Shown here in pieces: positions 16,002-24,950 of a stretch of DNA of 64,000 nucleotides. The position numbers were made by a program, and so were the translations under genes. Source of the DNA: Bacillota bacterium (GTDB lineage: Bacteria > Bacillota > Negativicutes > Sporomusales > Sporomusaceae); NCBI GenBank assembly GCA_023443285.1, contig JAEZVB010000128.1:36948-100947 (forward strand), in the 5' to 3' direction. Position 1 is the first letter of the stretch, and each line of letters begins with the position of its first letter. The notes beneath the pieces were generated by a model, which was not told the origin of the DNA, made no database searches, and saw only the letters and a program-made list of their open reading frames with translations.

Positions 16002-16829
16002 ATGCGCAATGCAATAGTCGTATTTACTAAAGTACCTAAGGCTGGGGAAACCAAAACCCGGCTTACTACAGATCGGGACGGAATCTTAACTCCGGAAGAA
16101 GCTATGGCTTTTTATGAAGGCTGCCTGCTTGACGTGATTAATGTTTGCATCGAAGCAAACTGTGGCGATATCCGGATTTGTTACAATCATGACGGCGACC
16201 GTGAATGCCTGGAAAAACTGCTTTCTAGGGTGTGTGACCGCGCACAGATTAAGGAAGTTTACCCAGACCAAGGCGGCAATTTTGACCAATGTATGCAGTA
16301 TGCTGCTGATTATATTTTGAAAAACGGAGCTTCTGACCGCTTGGCAGATAGCGTTATTATTGTCGGTGGTGATCTGCCAAGTTTACAGCCGAATATTATA
16401 CAAGATGCTGTTTGTAAGCTGGAGCTGCTGGCAGCAAGTGAAAATGGTCTAAAAATTGCTAAGAAGCTGTCAGGTGTACCCAAGGATTTGGGCGCAGCCT
16501 TAGTGGAAGGTGCCTGTCAGGAAGGTGGGTTTTCAGTAGTTGGCTTTACCTGTACTACGCCTTTTGATTTCAACCGGGTATTTTATAATTCTGACGGGAT
16601 AACCGCGCTGGATATGTTGGTAACTAAAGCAGTACAGGAAGATATACCGTTTGGTGTCGTTGAAGCTGCGTCTGACGTAGATATTCCAGTTGACTTAGCG
16701 AGTATGATACCGATTGTCAGGGCATTGGAATTAGCGGCGCGTTGCGACAAAAGCATTAAGATACCGGTAAACACCATTGCGGTTTTAAATGAACTTGGAT
16801 TGGAATCCACGGCAGTTAAACACCGTTAA
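16002..16829 (+). CDS. DUF2064 / TIGR04282-type glycosyltransferase-like protein, copy 2
   Basis: A 275-residue paralogue of the protein at 884, alignable over its whole length, with the same FTKVPKAGETKTRL loop and GGDLPSLQP motif. It starts at ATG 16002 behind GGGGGAG. It is the first gene of a long operon that ends with flavin and metallo-hydrolase genes. A nucleotide-dependent transfer is expected from the fold. Its place at the head of a Mo/W-enzyme operon suggests a role in making or modifying that enzyme's substrate or cofactor (inference). Confidence 0.88.
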   Translation: MRNAIVVFTKVPKAGETKTRLTTDRDGILTPEEAMAFYEGCLLDVINVCIEANCGDIRICYNHDGDRECLEKLLSRVCDRAQIKEVYPDQGGNFDQCMQYAADYILKNGASDRLADSVIIVGGDLPSLQPNIIQDAVCKLELLAASENGLKIAKKLSGVPKDLGAALVEGACQEGGFSVVGFTCTTPFDFNRVFYNSDGITALDMLVTKAVQEDIPFGVVEAASDVDIPVDLASMIPIVRALELAARCDKSIKIPVNTIAVLNELGLESTAVKHR

Positions 16830-16851
16830 TCAATAAAGTAGTTGAGGAATT

Positions 16852-17973
16852 GTGGTGACTATTATGGGTAGAACGTGTATGGATACGCTAGCGGAAAACT
16901 GCATTGAATGTGGAAAATGTATAGAAATTTGCCAATTTTTAAAGAAAAATGGCAAAAGCCCGGCGGCTATTGCTAAACAAGGGGTTGAGGTTAGCGAAGC
17001 CTTTAGTTGTTCCTTATGTGGTGCGTGTGAGGCCGTTTGTCCTATAGGGCTAAGCCCAAAAGAAATGTTTGCCAGCCGAAGGAATGATGCAGTAGCTAAT
17101 GGTGAATTGGATATTGATGAATATCGTTATCTATTTCCTGATAGAAAAAACAATGTTATGAATGTATACCGCAGCTATTACGGTATTGACTATCATGATA
17201 TAGAAAATGTAGGCAGTGGCGGAACTTGGTTTTTTCCTGGCTGTACCTTGCTGACTTATTCGCCGGAACTAACGCGTGAGGTTTACCGCAGGTTGCAGAC
17301 AGACTGTAATTGCCAGGGCATATGGACAGAGTGTTGCAGCAAACCTTTGATTCAAATGGGTTTGCTGCAAAGAGCCGAAGCTATGCAGGCAGAGTTAAAG
17401 GAATTTGTTCAAAAACATAACATTACAACGCTAATTACGGCATGTCCGGGTTGTTATTATCAATTGAAAAAAGTTTTTGAATCCTGTGAAGTTGCTGTTC
17501 AGACTGTGTATGAAGTATTAAAAATAGAGCCGCTTAAACGGACAGATAAAATCAAGTGCACCATCCATGATGCCTGTCCTGATCGTTTTGAACTTAAGTT
17601 TGCCAGTCAAGTGCGCCAAGCGTTAGAGAAAAGTGGCTTTTCTATAATAGAAATGAAACATAGCAAAAAGCAAGCGATTTGTTGTGGAAGCGGTGGAATG
17701 ATTTCTCATTTTAATCCTGAATTAACGGAAGAACTCGTAGAACAAAGAATGAATGAAGTTAAGCAGTCCGGTGCCGATATTCTGGTAGGGTATTGCCTAA
17801 GTTGTGTATTGAAATTTGATGTTTTTAGTTCGCCTATTTCTGTAACTCACGCGTTACACTTGTTGCTGGATCAAAAAAAAGAATTTTCTGGGGCGAAAGC
17901 ACGGGTGGCTAAAATGCTCACCGGTGCAGATGGGGAAAAAGTATGGGAACAAATTATGGCAGAGGAAAGGTAA
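16852..17973 (+). CDS. CCG-domain Fe-S oxidoreductase (HdrD/GlcF-like)
   Basis: A 373-residue protein. The N-terminal CIECGKCIEIC and CSLCGACEAVCP bind two [4Fe-4S] clusters. Two cysteine-rich CCG regions follow: PGCT...ECCSKP and HDACP...CCGSGG. This is the layout of heterodisulfide-reductase D and glycolate-oxidase F subunits, which pass electrons or act on disulfides. GTG 16852 is taken as start after TGAGGA; an ATG at 16864 is also possible. It is 22 nt after the DUF2064 gene, in one operon. Confidence 0.88.
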   Translation: MVTIMGRTCMDTLAENCIECGKCIEICQFLKKNGKSPAAIAKQGVEVSEAFSCSLCGACEAVCPIGLSPKEMFASRRNDAVANGELDIDEYRYLFPDRKNNVMNVYRSYYGIDYHDIENVGSGGTWFFPGCTLLTYSPELTREVYRRLQTDCNCQGIWTECCSKPLIQMGLLQRAEAMQAELKEFVQKHNITTLITACPGCYYQLKKVFESCEVAVQTVYEVLKIEPLKRTDKIKCTIHDACPDRFELKFASQVRQALEKSGFSIIEMKHSKKQAICCGSGGMISHFNPELTEELVEQRMNEVKQSGADILVGYCLSCVLKFDVFSSPISVTHALHLLLDQKKEFSGAKARVAKMLTGADGEKVWEQIMAEER

Positions 17974-17992
17974 GAAAAGGAGACAAAGCAAC

Positions 17993-18943
17993 GTGAACAA
18001 TCATGAACTTGCCACAGCACTTACAAAAATGTTGACACTCCGGTGGTCGCCGGTTGCTGTAAAACTATTAAAGCCGGGTGAGGAAATTCCAAAAAATGTA
18101 ACTCAGCCTTCGGTTCCGCTAAGACACTGTCAGGCTATTACTCTTGCTAGACGAGGCAATAGTTTGTATATGCCGCCAAGCAAACATGCCTGTCCGGATG
18201 GTGCTGCAATTATGGGGCTGATTCCGATGTCTCCTAAGCTGCGTTCTGGCGAATTATATCTACTGTTTAAAAAATTACCATCCATTGAATGTGCACAAAA
18301 GATGATCAGTACACGCCAGGAGTTTGAGGCCGGCAGTTATGCTGCGACTGTGCTTGCGCCGCTTGAAGACGCTACTTTTGAACCGGATGTCGTAATTTTT
18401 ACCATTTATCCTGAGCAAATGATGTGGTTAATGTGCGCATCTAGCTATAGCACCGGAGAACGGCATAATTTTCATACCTCTGGTTACAACTCGACTTGTG
18501 CTGATTTGACGGTACAGGTTATGAAAACTCAGCAAATGAATATTTCTTTTGGTTGTTATGGGGCCAGAGCCATTAGTGATATAAGTGATTTTGAAGCCTA
18601 TGTTTCTATACCATATCAACAGCTGCCTACACTGGTAGGGGCGCTGGAAAAGTTGTCAGTTAAAAGTATACCGGAAGCTCGACGGCGGATTTATATGCCG
18701 CCGGTTATTGATAAAGTTGCTTGTCCCGAACAAGAGGGAAGTAATTCGGTCGAGCTTCGTATTGACAGCGACCGGTGCACCGGCTGTAGCTTATGTGAAG
18801 CCTTTTGTCCGGAAGCCGTAATTGAGATGGTCACTATCGATGGGCAGCAAAAAGCAAGTGCACCGGCTGCCGAGAAATGCTGTGCCTGTTATACCTGTGT
18901 CGGGCAGTGTCCGCAGAAAGCCATACAGCTGACACTGCGGTAA
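17993..18943 (+). CDS. DUF169 protein fused to a two-cluster ferredoxin domain
   Basis: A 316-residue protein. Residues 1-230 fit DUF169 (RWSPVAVKLL, conserved Cys near the RHCQAITLARRG and SKHACPDGAA stretches). Residues about 255-316 are a ferredoxin with CTGCSLCEAFCP and CCACYTCVGQCP. GTG 17993 is chosen because AAAAGGAGA lies 8 nt upstream; upstream codons overlap the previous gene. DUF169 proteins have no assigned reaction. The fused ferredoxin and operon context point to a redox role. Confidence 0.82.
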   Translation: MNNHELATALTKMLTLRWSPVAVKLLKPGEEIPKNVTQPSVPLRHCQAITLARRGNSLYMPPSKHACPDGAAIMGLIPMSPKLRSGELYLLFKKLPSIECAQKMISTRQEFEAGSYAATVLAPLEDATFEPDVVIFTIYPEQMMWLMCASSYSTGERHNFHTSGYNSTCADLTVQVMKTQQMNISFGCYGARAISDISDFEAYVSIPYQQLPTLVGALEKLSVKSIPEARRRIYMPPVIDKVACPEQEGSNSVELRIDSDRCTGCSLCEAFCPEAVIEMVTIDGQQKASAPAAEKCCACYTCVGQCPQKAIQLTLR

Positions 18944-18978
18944 ACAAACTAAAATTGCGTAAAATTGGGGGATAAAGG

Positions 18979-21177
18979 ATGAGTGAAGAAGTAAAAAAGG
19001 CGGCATGTCACTTCTGTCATATGAACTGTGGCATGCTGGCAACAGTCGAAAATGGAGTGGTAACAAAGGTTGTGGGAGACCCGGAACATCCCTTTAATAT
19101 GGGGGCGCAATGTCCGAGGGGTGCTTCGGCCTTAGATCACCTCAACCACCCTAACCGGATTAACTATCCGCTTAAACGGGTAGGCGAACGCGGATCAGGT
19201 GAATTTAAACGCGTATCGTGGGAAGAAGCATTGGATGATATTGCAGCACGGTTAACTGCGTTAAAAGAACAATATGGTGCTGAAACCATTGCTACTACCG
19301 GTGGAACGAACCGGACTGACGATTTTGCCCGGAGACGTTTCTTTAACCTTTTGGGTAGTCCTAATGTTATTCACACAGCTCCTGTGTGCTGGATTCCTAC
19401 CTTTCTCACTGAGGCAGCTTCCTACGGTTGGGTTGCTTCTGAACCTGAACTTGCTGGAGCAAAATGTGTCGTCCTTTGGGGACACAACGCGGGGTCTTCT
19501 TATTTGCCGGAAATGCGCGGAGTGTTAGCAGCTAAAGCCAACGGAACCAAAATTATCGCTGTTGATCCTAACTTTACAGAGACGGCTTCGAAAGCTGATG
19601 TTTGGTTATCATTAAAACCAGGTTCAGACAACGCTCTGGCGCTTGCCTGGTTGAACGTTATTATTAGCGAAGGTTTATACGACTTTAATTTCGTTGACGA
19701 ATGGACAGTAGGCTTTGAAGAATTAGCGGAAAGGGTAGAGGAGTATACTCCTGAGTGGGCAGCTGAAAAAACCGGCCTGTCTCCGGAATTAATTGCTGAG
19801 ACTGCCAGAATGTACGCAATGAGCAAGCCGGCTTGTATCGTCTGGGGTGTTGCAGCTGATCAATTAGGCAGAGGTAGTGCTGCTTCCGCTCAAGCACGTG
19901 CAGCACTGCGGATTATCTGTGGTAACTTAGATGTTCCGGGCGGCGATGTTATGCCAGGACCTCACCCGACCTTTGTTACAGACTGGGAAATGGAATTAAA
20001 CGATATGCTGCCGGAAGAGCAGCGGGCGAAACAAATCGGGTCAGATCGGTTTAAACTGAATTCTTGGCCAGGCTATAAAATACTAACCGAAAATATGTTG
20101 AAGGTTTGGGGGAAAAGTATCCCGGCAGAATGGTTCTGTGAAGCCAATCCTTCGATGTTGTTCAGAGCCATGGCAACAGGTGATCCGTATCCAATAAAAG
20201 CTTGTATTACCTTGGCGAATAATCCGCTCGTATCGTATGCTAACTCCAAAATGGTTTATGAAGGACTAAAAAATCTTGATTTATATGTTGCAATGGAATA
20301 TTGGATGACACCATCGGCACTCTTGGCTGACTATGTTTTACCAGCTGCCGGCTGGTTGGAAAGACCAGTTATGACAACTACGTATGGGGTTTCTGATTGG
20401 CTAATTGCCTCCGAGAAAGCAATTGAACCATTATTTGAGCGTAAGACTGACATAGAGTTATGGTCTGAGCTTGGGCATAGAATGGGGCAAGCGGAACATT
20501 GGCCATGGAAAACAGATGAAGAGATATTTAAAGAACGCCTTGATCCGATCGGTTTAGAAACTGACAGCTATGAAGAATTTGTGCAGCTTTATAGAATGCA
20601 TTTTGCTGATCGTGATTATCGTAAATTCGAGACTCGCGGGGTGGCTACACCTTCAGGCAAAATCGAATTAAAAATTTCTACCTTTGAACAACTTGGTTAT
20701 GATCCATTGCCTCATTATGTTGAACCGCCGTTTAGTGCCGAAACCAAGCCGGATTTAGCCGAACAATATCCGTTAAGTCTTGTTGCCGGTGGCGGATTTA
20801 TGCCGTTCTTCCATTCGGAACATCGGGAAATAACAAGAATCAGGCTGCTAAGGCCGTATCCCCGGGTTGCCATTAATCCGGAGCTTGCCAAAAAGATGGA
20901 TATCAAGGAAGGTGAATGGCTTTGGATTGAAACGCCAACCGGCAAGGTTAAGCAGACAGCCTTTATTACTCCGGCCGTAGCTCCTGATGTAATTCAGGCA
21001 GAACGTGGCTGGTGGTTCCCTGAAAAAGAAATGAAGGCTCCGAGCTTAATGGGCGTATTTGAATCTAATATTAATGTTTGCATAGATGATGATCCGGATA
21101 CTTTGGATGAGCTTTGCGGCAGCTTTTGCGCTCGAGGCGTTATGTGCCGGATTTCGAAAGTGGAGGGGAACGACTAA
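18979..21177 (+). CDS. Acetylene-hydratase-like Mo/W-bis-pterin enzyme, catalytic subunit
   Basis: A 732-residue cytoplasmic enzyme, close in length to acetylene hydratase. C10, C13, C17 and C45 bind one [4Fe-4S] cluster. C137 lies at the position of the tungsten-ligating cysteine of acetylene hydratase, eight residues after a shared SPN. Both pterin-binding regions are present. Unlike that hydratase, it has electron-transfer and membrane subunits directly downstream, so it probably does redox chemistry. The stop overlaps the next start by one base. The substrate is unknown. Confidence 0.9.
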   Translation: MSEEVKKAACHFCHMNCGMLATVENGVVTKVVGDPEHPFNMGAQCPRGASALDHLNHPNRINYPLKRVGERGSGEFKRVSWEEALDDIAARLTALKEQYGAETIATTGGTNRTDDFARRRFFNLLGSPNVIHTAPVCWIPTFLTEAASYGWVASEPELAGAKCVVLWGHNAGSSYLPEMRGVLAAKANGTKIIAVDPNFTETASKADVWLSLKPGSDNALALAWLNVIISEGLYDFNFVDEWTVGFEELAERVEEYTPEWAAEKTGLSPELIAETARMYAMSKPACIVWGVAADQLGRGSAASAQARAALRIICGNLDVPGGDVMPGPHPTFVTDWEMELNDMLPEEQRAKQIGSDRFKLNSWPGYKILTENMLKVWGKSIPAEWFCEANPSMLFRAMATGDPYPIKACITLANNPLVSYANSKMVYEGLKNLDLYVAMEYWMTPSALLADYVLPAAGWLERPVMTTTYGVSDWLIASEKAIEPLFERKTDIELWSELGHRMGQAEHWPWKTDEEIFKERLDPIGLETDSYEEFVQLYRMHFADRDYRKFETRGVATPSGKIELKISTFEQLGYDPLPHYVEPPFSAETKPDLAEQYPLSLVAGGGFMPFFHSEHREITRIRLLRPYPRVAINPELAKKMDIKEGEWLWIETPTGKVKQTAFITPAVAPDVIQAERGWWFPEKEMKAPSLMGVFESNINVCIDDDPDTLDELCGSFCARGVMCRISKVEGND

Positions 21178-21719
21178 TGCACTGGGGAATGCTGATTGAC
21201 TTAAGAAAATGTGCCGGCTGTTATGCCTGCACGATTGCATGCCAAAATGAAAACGAATTACCTTTTGATATGAAATACTGCAAAGTTGCCAAAGTGGGGC
21301 CAATTGGGGAGTTCCCGAATTTAACTTCCTATAATATTACGCTAGGGTGTATGCATTGCCAAGATGCTCCCTGTGTTGACGGCTGTCCTACTGGGGCAAG
21401 TTACCACCGGGAAGACGGTATTGTGACAATTGATCCGGAGAAATGCGTAGGTTGTCAATTCTGTATGGTAGTTTGCCCATATGGTGTGCGGCAAATGAAT
21501 AAAGAAAATGGAGTCGTTGAAAAATGCTCGATGTGCTTCAATCGCTTAGAAGAGGGTATGGTTACACGGTGTGTAGAAACCTGCCAGTTAAAGGCAAGGC
21601 ATGTCGGTGATCTGGATGATCCTGACAGTGAGATTGTTAAACTGATACGGAAGCATAATGCACAGCCATTGTACCCGCATTTAGGAACAAAACCATCAGT
21701 TTACTATATCATGCCTTAG
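21177..21719 (+). CDS. Four-cluster ferredoxin subunit (DmsB/NrfC-like)
   Basis: A 180-residue electron-transfer subunit. CAGCYACTIAC, CMHCQDAPC...GCP, CVGCQFCMVVCP and CSMCFNR...C give four cysteine groups, as in DmsB/PsrB. ATG 21177 overlaps the catalytic gene's TAA (TAATG), implying coupled translation. It would link the Mo/W subunit to the membrane protein that follows. No signal peptide is seen, so the enzyme faces the cytoplasm. Confidence 0.92.
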   Translation: MHWGMLIDLRKCAGCYACTIACQNENELPFDMKYCKVAKVGPIGEFPNLTSYNITLGCMHCQDAPCVDGCPTGASYHREDGIVTIDPEKCVGCQFCMVVCPYGVRQMNKENGVVEKCSMCFNRLEEGMVTRCVETCQLKARHVGDLDDPDSEIVKLIRKHNAQPLYPHLGTKPSVYYIMP

Positions 21720-21730
21720 GAGGGATTAGA

Positions 21731-22699
21731 ATGGAAAAACAGCAAGAATATTGGGGAAGTCAACCGGCGTGGTATTTCTTTCTAGCCGCAATGGGAGCAA
21801 TGATGTTTGTTATTGCTGCGGTAGCAGATTTGCTAGGAAACCCAATAGCCGGACAAATTAATGGCTGGGTTAGTATTGTGGCCTTGGCTGCAGCCGGAAT
21901 CGGCGCGTTGTTACTGTTAGAAGAATTAACACATAAAAGCAAGGGGCATTTGGTGAATGCGCGTCCTTTTGCTTCGGTTATGAGTTTTGGTTCTCTCGTA
22001 CAGAGTTTGTATATGCCGTTGGTTTTTGTATATGGTACGTTTTTCTTTGATTTTATTCCTTGGGCTGGATTGGGCTGGCTCAAGATGATTGTCGCGGTTC
22101 TGGCTATCATTGCGGCGCTGCTCTATGTTACCTACCCGGGCGTAGAGTTGGGCGAAGCAAGAGGCAGAGGTTTCTGGAACGGTGGCGGTCTGATTGGCGT
22201 TTTCTTAATTAACGGGGCTGTAACCGGAGCTGCCGCATTAACTCTTATCTTGTGTGTACTTGGTTATAGTGAAAGTGCTTATACGATTACGATTAAGAAT
22301 ATAGCGGCCGCTTTGTTAGTAGCGCAGCTCTTCGCTATACCTGGCTATGTATTAGGAATGAAGCTGTCACCAGCCGAAGAAGCACGTCGGGGAGCCAATA
22401 AATTGTGGAGTGGCGAGTTTAGTTCCTCTTTTTGGGCTGGAACCGTTATCTTCGGAACGTTAGTACCAATGATTATTACCTTGTTATTTACTTCTATTTA
22501 TTGGCTGGTTATAGCAGCCGTACTGGTTCTTGTTGGCGGGGTCTGCTTCAGAATTGATTTCTTAAGAGCTGCCGTAAGAGTGACTTTGCCTGGTGAAGAA
22601 AAGGCTGAAATGAGCAGAAAAGAAATTGCTAGTCTAGCTGCCGTATTGGAAAATCGCTGGCAGGAAAAGGCTAGAGTATTAAACCCACAAAATAAGTAG
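21731..22699 (+). CDS. NrfD/DmsC-like membrane anchor subunit
   Basis: A 322-residue integral membrane protein with eight or more predicted helices, ending in a charged cytoplasmic tail. Position (11 nt after the ferredoxin subunit) and topology fit a quinone-reactive anchor of the PsrC/NrfD/DmsC group. The subfamily is uncertain because these anchors diverge strongly. With the two genes before it, it makes a three-subunit membrane oxidoreductase. Confidence 0.82.
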   Translation: MEKQQEYWGSQPAWYFFLAAMGAMMFVIAAVADLLGNPIAGQINGWVSIVALAAAGIGALLLLEELTHKSKGHLVNARPFASVMSFGSLVQSLYMPLVFVYGTFFFDFIPWAGLGWLKMIVAVLAIIAALLYVTYPGVELGEARGRGFWNGGGLIGVFLINGAVTGAAALTLILCVLGYSESAYTITIKNIAAALLVAQLFAIPGYVLGMKLSPAEEARRGANKLWSGEFSSSFWAGTVIFGTLVPMIITLLFTSIYWLVIAAVLVLVGGVCFRIDFLRAAVRVTLPGEEKAEMSRKEIASLAAVLENRWQEKARVLNPQNK

Positions 22700-22708
22700 A
22701 GGTACACG

Positions 22709-23173
22709 ATGAACGAGATAACCTTTGCTACTAGTGAAGATGAAGAAGAATTACAGGATTTATTTACAACTTACGGCATGGGTCTTGCCGGCGATATTGA
22801 GGAACATGTACTAGTAAAGGCAGATAATAAGGTGTTGGCTGGGGCGATGTTATCTCAAATTGATTCGAACTTCTTTCATTTGTTAGTATTTGCCGTGAGA
22901 GAAGACGAGCGTAACAGCGGGAGTGGCAGTCAATTGCTGCAAGAACTGCTTAGAGAACCTGAAAAGTATTGTCGAACTCCATTTGACCACACGGACAGCT
23001 CTTATAAGGTTACAACAGTTGCCAAAGGTGATGCTGCCCGTTTTTATGAAAAAAATGGATTTATCGCCTGTGCTTTTACTGAACTAGTTGAGCCTTATGA
23101 TGAACAATGTGTGGAATGTCCTGATAAAGCAGATTGTAAACCTGTCGCCATGATGATTACTTGTCATAAATAA
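22709..23173 (+). CDS. GNAT-family N-acetyltransferase-like protein
   Basis: A 154-residue protein. The stretch VREDERNSGSGSQLLQELLR fits the GNAT acetyl-CoA loop, and ARFYEKNGFI is the usual C-terminal GNAT motif. A cysteine-rich tail (CVECPDKADCKP...C) is unusual and may bind metal. It is 9 nt after the membrane subunit, in the same operon. The acceptor is unknown. Confidence 0.78.
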   Translation: MNEITFATSEDEEELQDLFTTYGMGLAGDIEEHVLVKADNKVLAGAMLSQIDSNFFHLLVFAVREDERNSGSGSQLLQELLREPEKYCRTPFDHTDSSYKVTTVAKGDAARFYEKNGFIACAFTELVEPYDEQCVECPDKADCKPVAMMITCHK

Positions 23174-23209
23174 CCTGATAGGAATAGGTACAAAGAGGAG
23201 AGAACTGAC

Positions 23210-23998
23210 GTGGAAGCAACTTTTTTATTACTAGGGACTGGTGCAGGTCCTGGCTTACCTTCCTTCTTCTGTGATTGCGTGGGATGCCAGGAAGCCAGAA
23301 GTAATCCTGAGTTAGCCAGAACACGCAGTGGAGCATTCATCGACACGGGTAATAGCAAGATTCTTATTGATGCTTCTCCTGATTTACGCCGTCAGCTTAT
23401 CAGAGAAAACATTACCCAAGTTGACAGTATATTTATGACTCATTGGCATTATGATCATTTTGGCGGACTGGGAGAACTTGAATATTATATTAAATTATCA
23501 AGAAATGTATCAATCAATCTATTTTTACCGCCAAGTGCCGTACCGCAGTTTAGCGATGCTTTTCCTAACCTGAGGGAAGTTTTTGTGGTTAAAGCATGGG
23601 AATTTGGCGAGAAATATTGTTTGGATGAAGTACAGTTGACTCCTTTGCCGGCAAATCATGGGATAGAAACGGCGGGATTTTTGTTGGAAACACCGGGTAA
23701 TAAGCTGGCTTATTACCCGGATACCGCCGGACTTCCTGAAGCTAGCGCGGCGATGGTGCGCGGGGTTGATTGGTTAATCTGTGATGCGACTTTCCACGGC
23801 GAAAACTGGTTTCCGCACGCTCATATGTCCCTTGAACAGGCAATTGAGCTTGGCAGGCAAATCGGAGCTAAAAAAACAGTGTTGACTCATTTGGCTATTC
23901 ATTATAGTCAACCCGTAACTACCTCTCAGCTTGCTGAAGAAGTAGCCCGACATGAGAACGCTTGTGTCGCTTATGACGGAATGCGTATTAAGCTGTAA
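23210..23998 (+). CDS. Metallo-beta-lactamase-fold hydrolase (PhnP/PqqB-like)
   Basis: A 262-residue hydrolase. HWHYDHFGG is the di-metal HxHxDH site. CDCVGC near residue 21 matches the extra zinc site of PhnP-type cyclic phosphodiesterases. Later metal ligands are plausible in PANHG, PDTAG and LTHLAI. Start is GTG 23210 after AGAGGAGAG. PhnP cleaves ribosyl cyclic phosphate, but no other phosphonate genes are visible, so the substrate remains open. Confidence 0.8.
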   Translation: MEATFLLLGTGAGPGLPSFFCDCVGCQEARSNPELARTRSGAFIDTGNSKILIDASPDLRRQLIRENITQVDSIFMTHWHYDHFGGLGELEYYIKLSRNVSINLFLPPSAVPQFSDAFPNLREVFVVKAWEFGEKYCLDEVQLTPLPANHGIETAGFLLETPGNKLAYYPDTAGLPEASAAMVRGVDWLICDATFHGENWFPHAHMSLEQAIELGRQIGAKKTVLTHLAIHYSQPVTTSQLAEEVARHENACVAYDGMRIKL

Positions 23999-24026
23999 AA
24001 CGGTTTGCGGATAAGAGGTGGAAGTA

Positions 24027-24620
24027 ATGAAAAGGTCACTTGGAACTAAATTATTTGCAATGCCTTCACCGGTATGGGTTGTTGGAAGCTATGATGCTGA
24101 CGAGCATCCTAATATTATGACGATTGCATGGGGCGGAATATGTTGTTCAGCTCCCCCGTGCATAGCGATTTCGTTGCGAAAGTCACGTTTGACGTATACT
24201 AATATTTTGCAGCAGAAAGCGTTTACGATTAATATACCGTCAGTAAAACATATAGCGGAAACAGACTATATTGGCCTTGTTTCAGGAAAAGACACAAACA
24301 AATTTGCCGTGACTGGTCTTACTCCCGTGCGAAGTGATAATGTGAATGCGCCTTATGTAAAAGAGTTTCCTTTAGCCTTTGAGTGCAAATTGCTTCATGC
24401 ACTTGAAATGGGAGCGCATACGCAGTTTATCGGGCAAATTCTTGGCGTCAAAGCAGATGAAGATGTTCTTGACCATAATGGAATGCCGATCGCCAGCCTG
24501 GTGAATCCGTTAATTAGCTGCACTTCAGACCGTGCTTATTATGCGTTTGGCGAATATTTGGGTCAGGCATATTCTACCGGGCTAGCACTTGTGGATAAGC
24601 AAGAAGGCGGATTAAACTAG
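24027..24620 (+). CDS. Flavin reductase-like FMN-binding protein (flavoredoxin type)
   Basis: A 197-residue protein of the flavoredoxin/flavin reductase family, recognised from PVWVVGSYDADEHPNIMTIAW and the TAE-like core AETDYIGLVSGKD. It probably binds FMN and passes electrons in the cytoplasm. ATG 24027 is preferred over the in-frame GTG 9 nt upstream because GAGG lies nearby. It is the last gene of the operon that starts at 16002. Confidence 0.85.
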   Translation: MKRSLGTKLFAMPSPVWVVGSYDADEHPNIMTIAWGGICCSAPPCIAISLRKSRLTYTNILQQKAFTINIPSVKHIAETDYIGLVSGKDTNKFAVTGLTPVRSDNVNAPYVKEFPLAFECKLLHALEMGAHTQFIGQILGVKADEDVLDHNGMPIASLVNPLISCTSDRAYYAFGEYLGQAYSTGLALVDKQEGGLN

Positions 24621-24790
24621 GATATCATTTTGGCGGTTCCTAAAAGGAAACAGTTAGTTTCAAAATGACACAAAAATAATACAAATAAAACAAGGCTTTT
24701 CATAATAACTAAAGCAGCATTAGCGCTAGGATGACGGTAAAGAGTGTAGTTATAAGGATTTTTGTGGGTATAGGGTATTAAAAAAACTAT
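24621..24790 (+). promoter_or_regulatory. Intergenic region with a CAAAATGA enhancer-like site
   Basis: GTTTCAAAATGACAC (24657-24671) resembles the palindromes at 2604 and 15775. It lies about 120 bp upstream of the moa sigma-54 promoter. No gene is seen. Confidence 0.45.
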
Positions 24791-24806
24791 TGGCACGAAT
24801 TTTGCG
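24791..24806 (+). promoter_or_regulatory. Sigma-54 promoter of the moa operon
   Basis: TGGCACGAATTTTGCG with GG 24792-24793 and GC 24804-24805. Transcription should start near 24817, just before the riboswitch-like leader. Confidence 0.9.
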
Positions 24807-24827
24807 ATAAAAATATAATAACTGGAA

Positions 24828-24950
24828 ACTGGCACTCCGGAACTGCAAGACCTAAAGTTATCCATGGTCTGGCAGTCTGAACTAGTGGTTCACGGGGTAG
24901 CGAAAGAAATTTTGCTATCTCCCAATCTTGGGAAGGAGGCGCTTCATGAG
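24828..24950 (+). ncRNA. Probable molybdenum cofactor (Moco) riboswitch
   Basis: The leader before moaA has a hairpin GGTAGCGAAAG/AAATTTTGCTATC. It is followed by TCCC, a short loop, GGGAAGGAGG and a CTTC segment. This order matches, from memory, the 3' half of the E. coli moaA Moco aptamer, where a GCGAAGGAAGAAAU hairpin precedes UCCC...GGAAAGG. A CTCC at 24835 could pair with the GGAGG, closing the element. An intrinsic terminator lies directly downstream. The match was made by eye. Confidence 0.7.
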
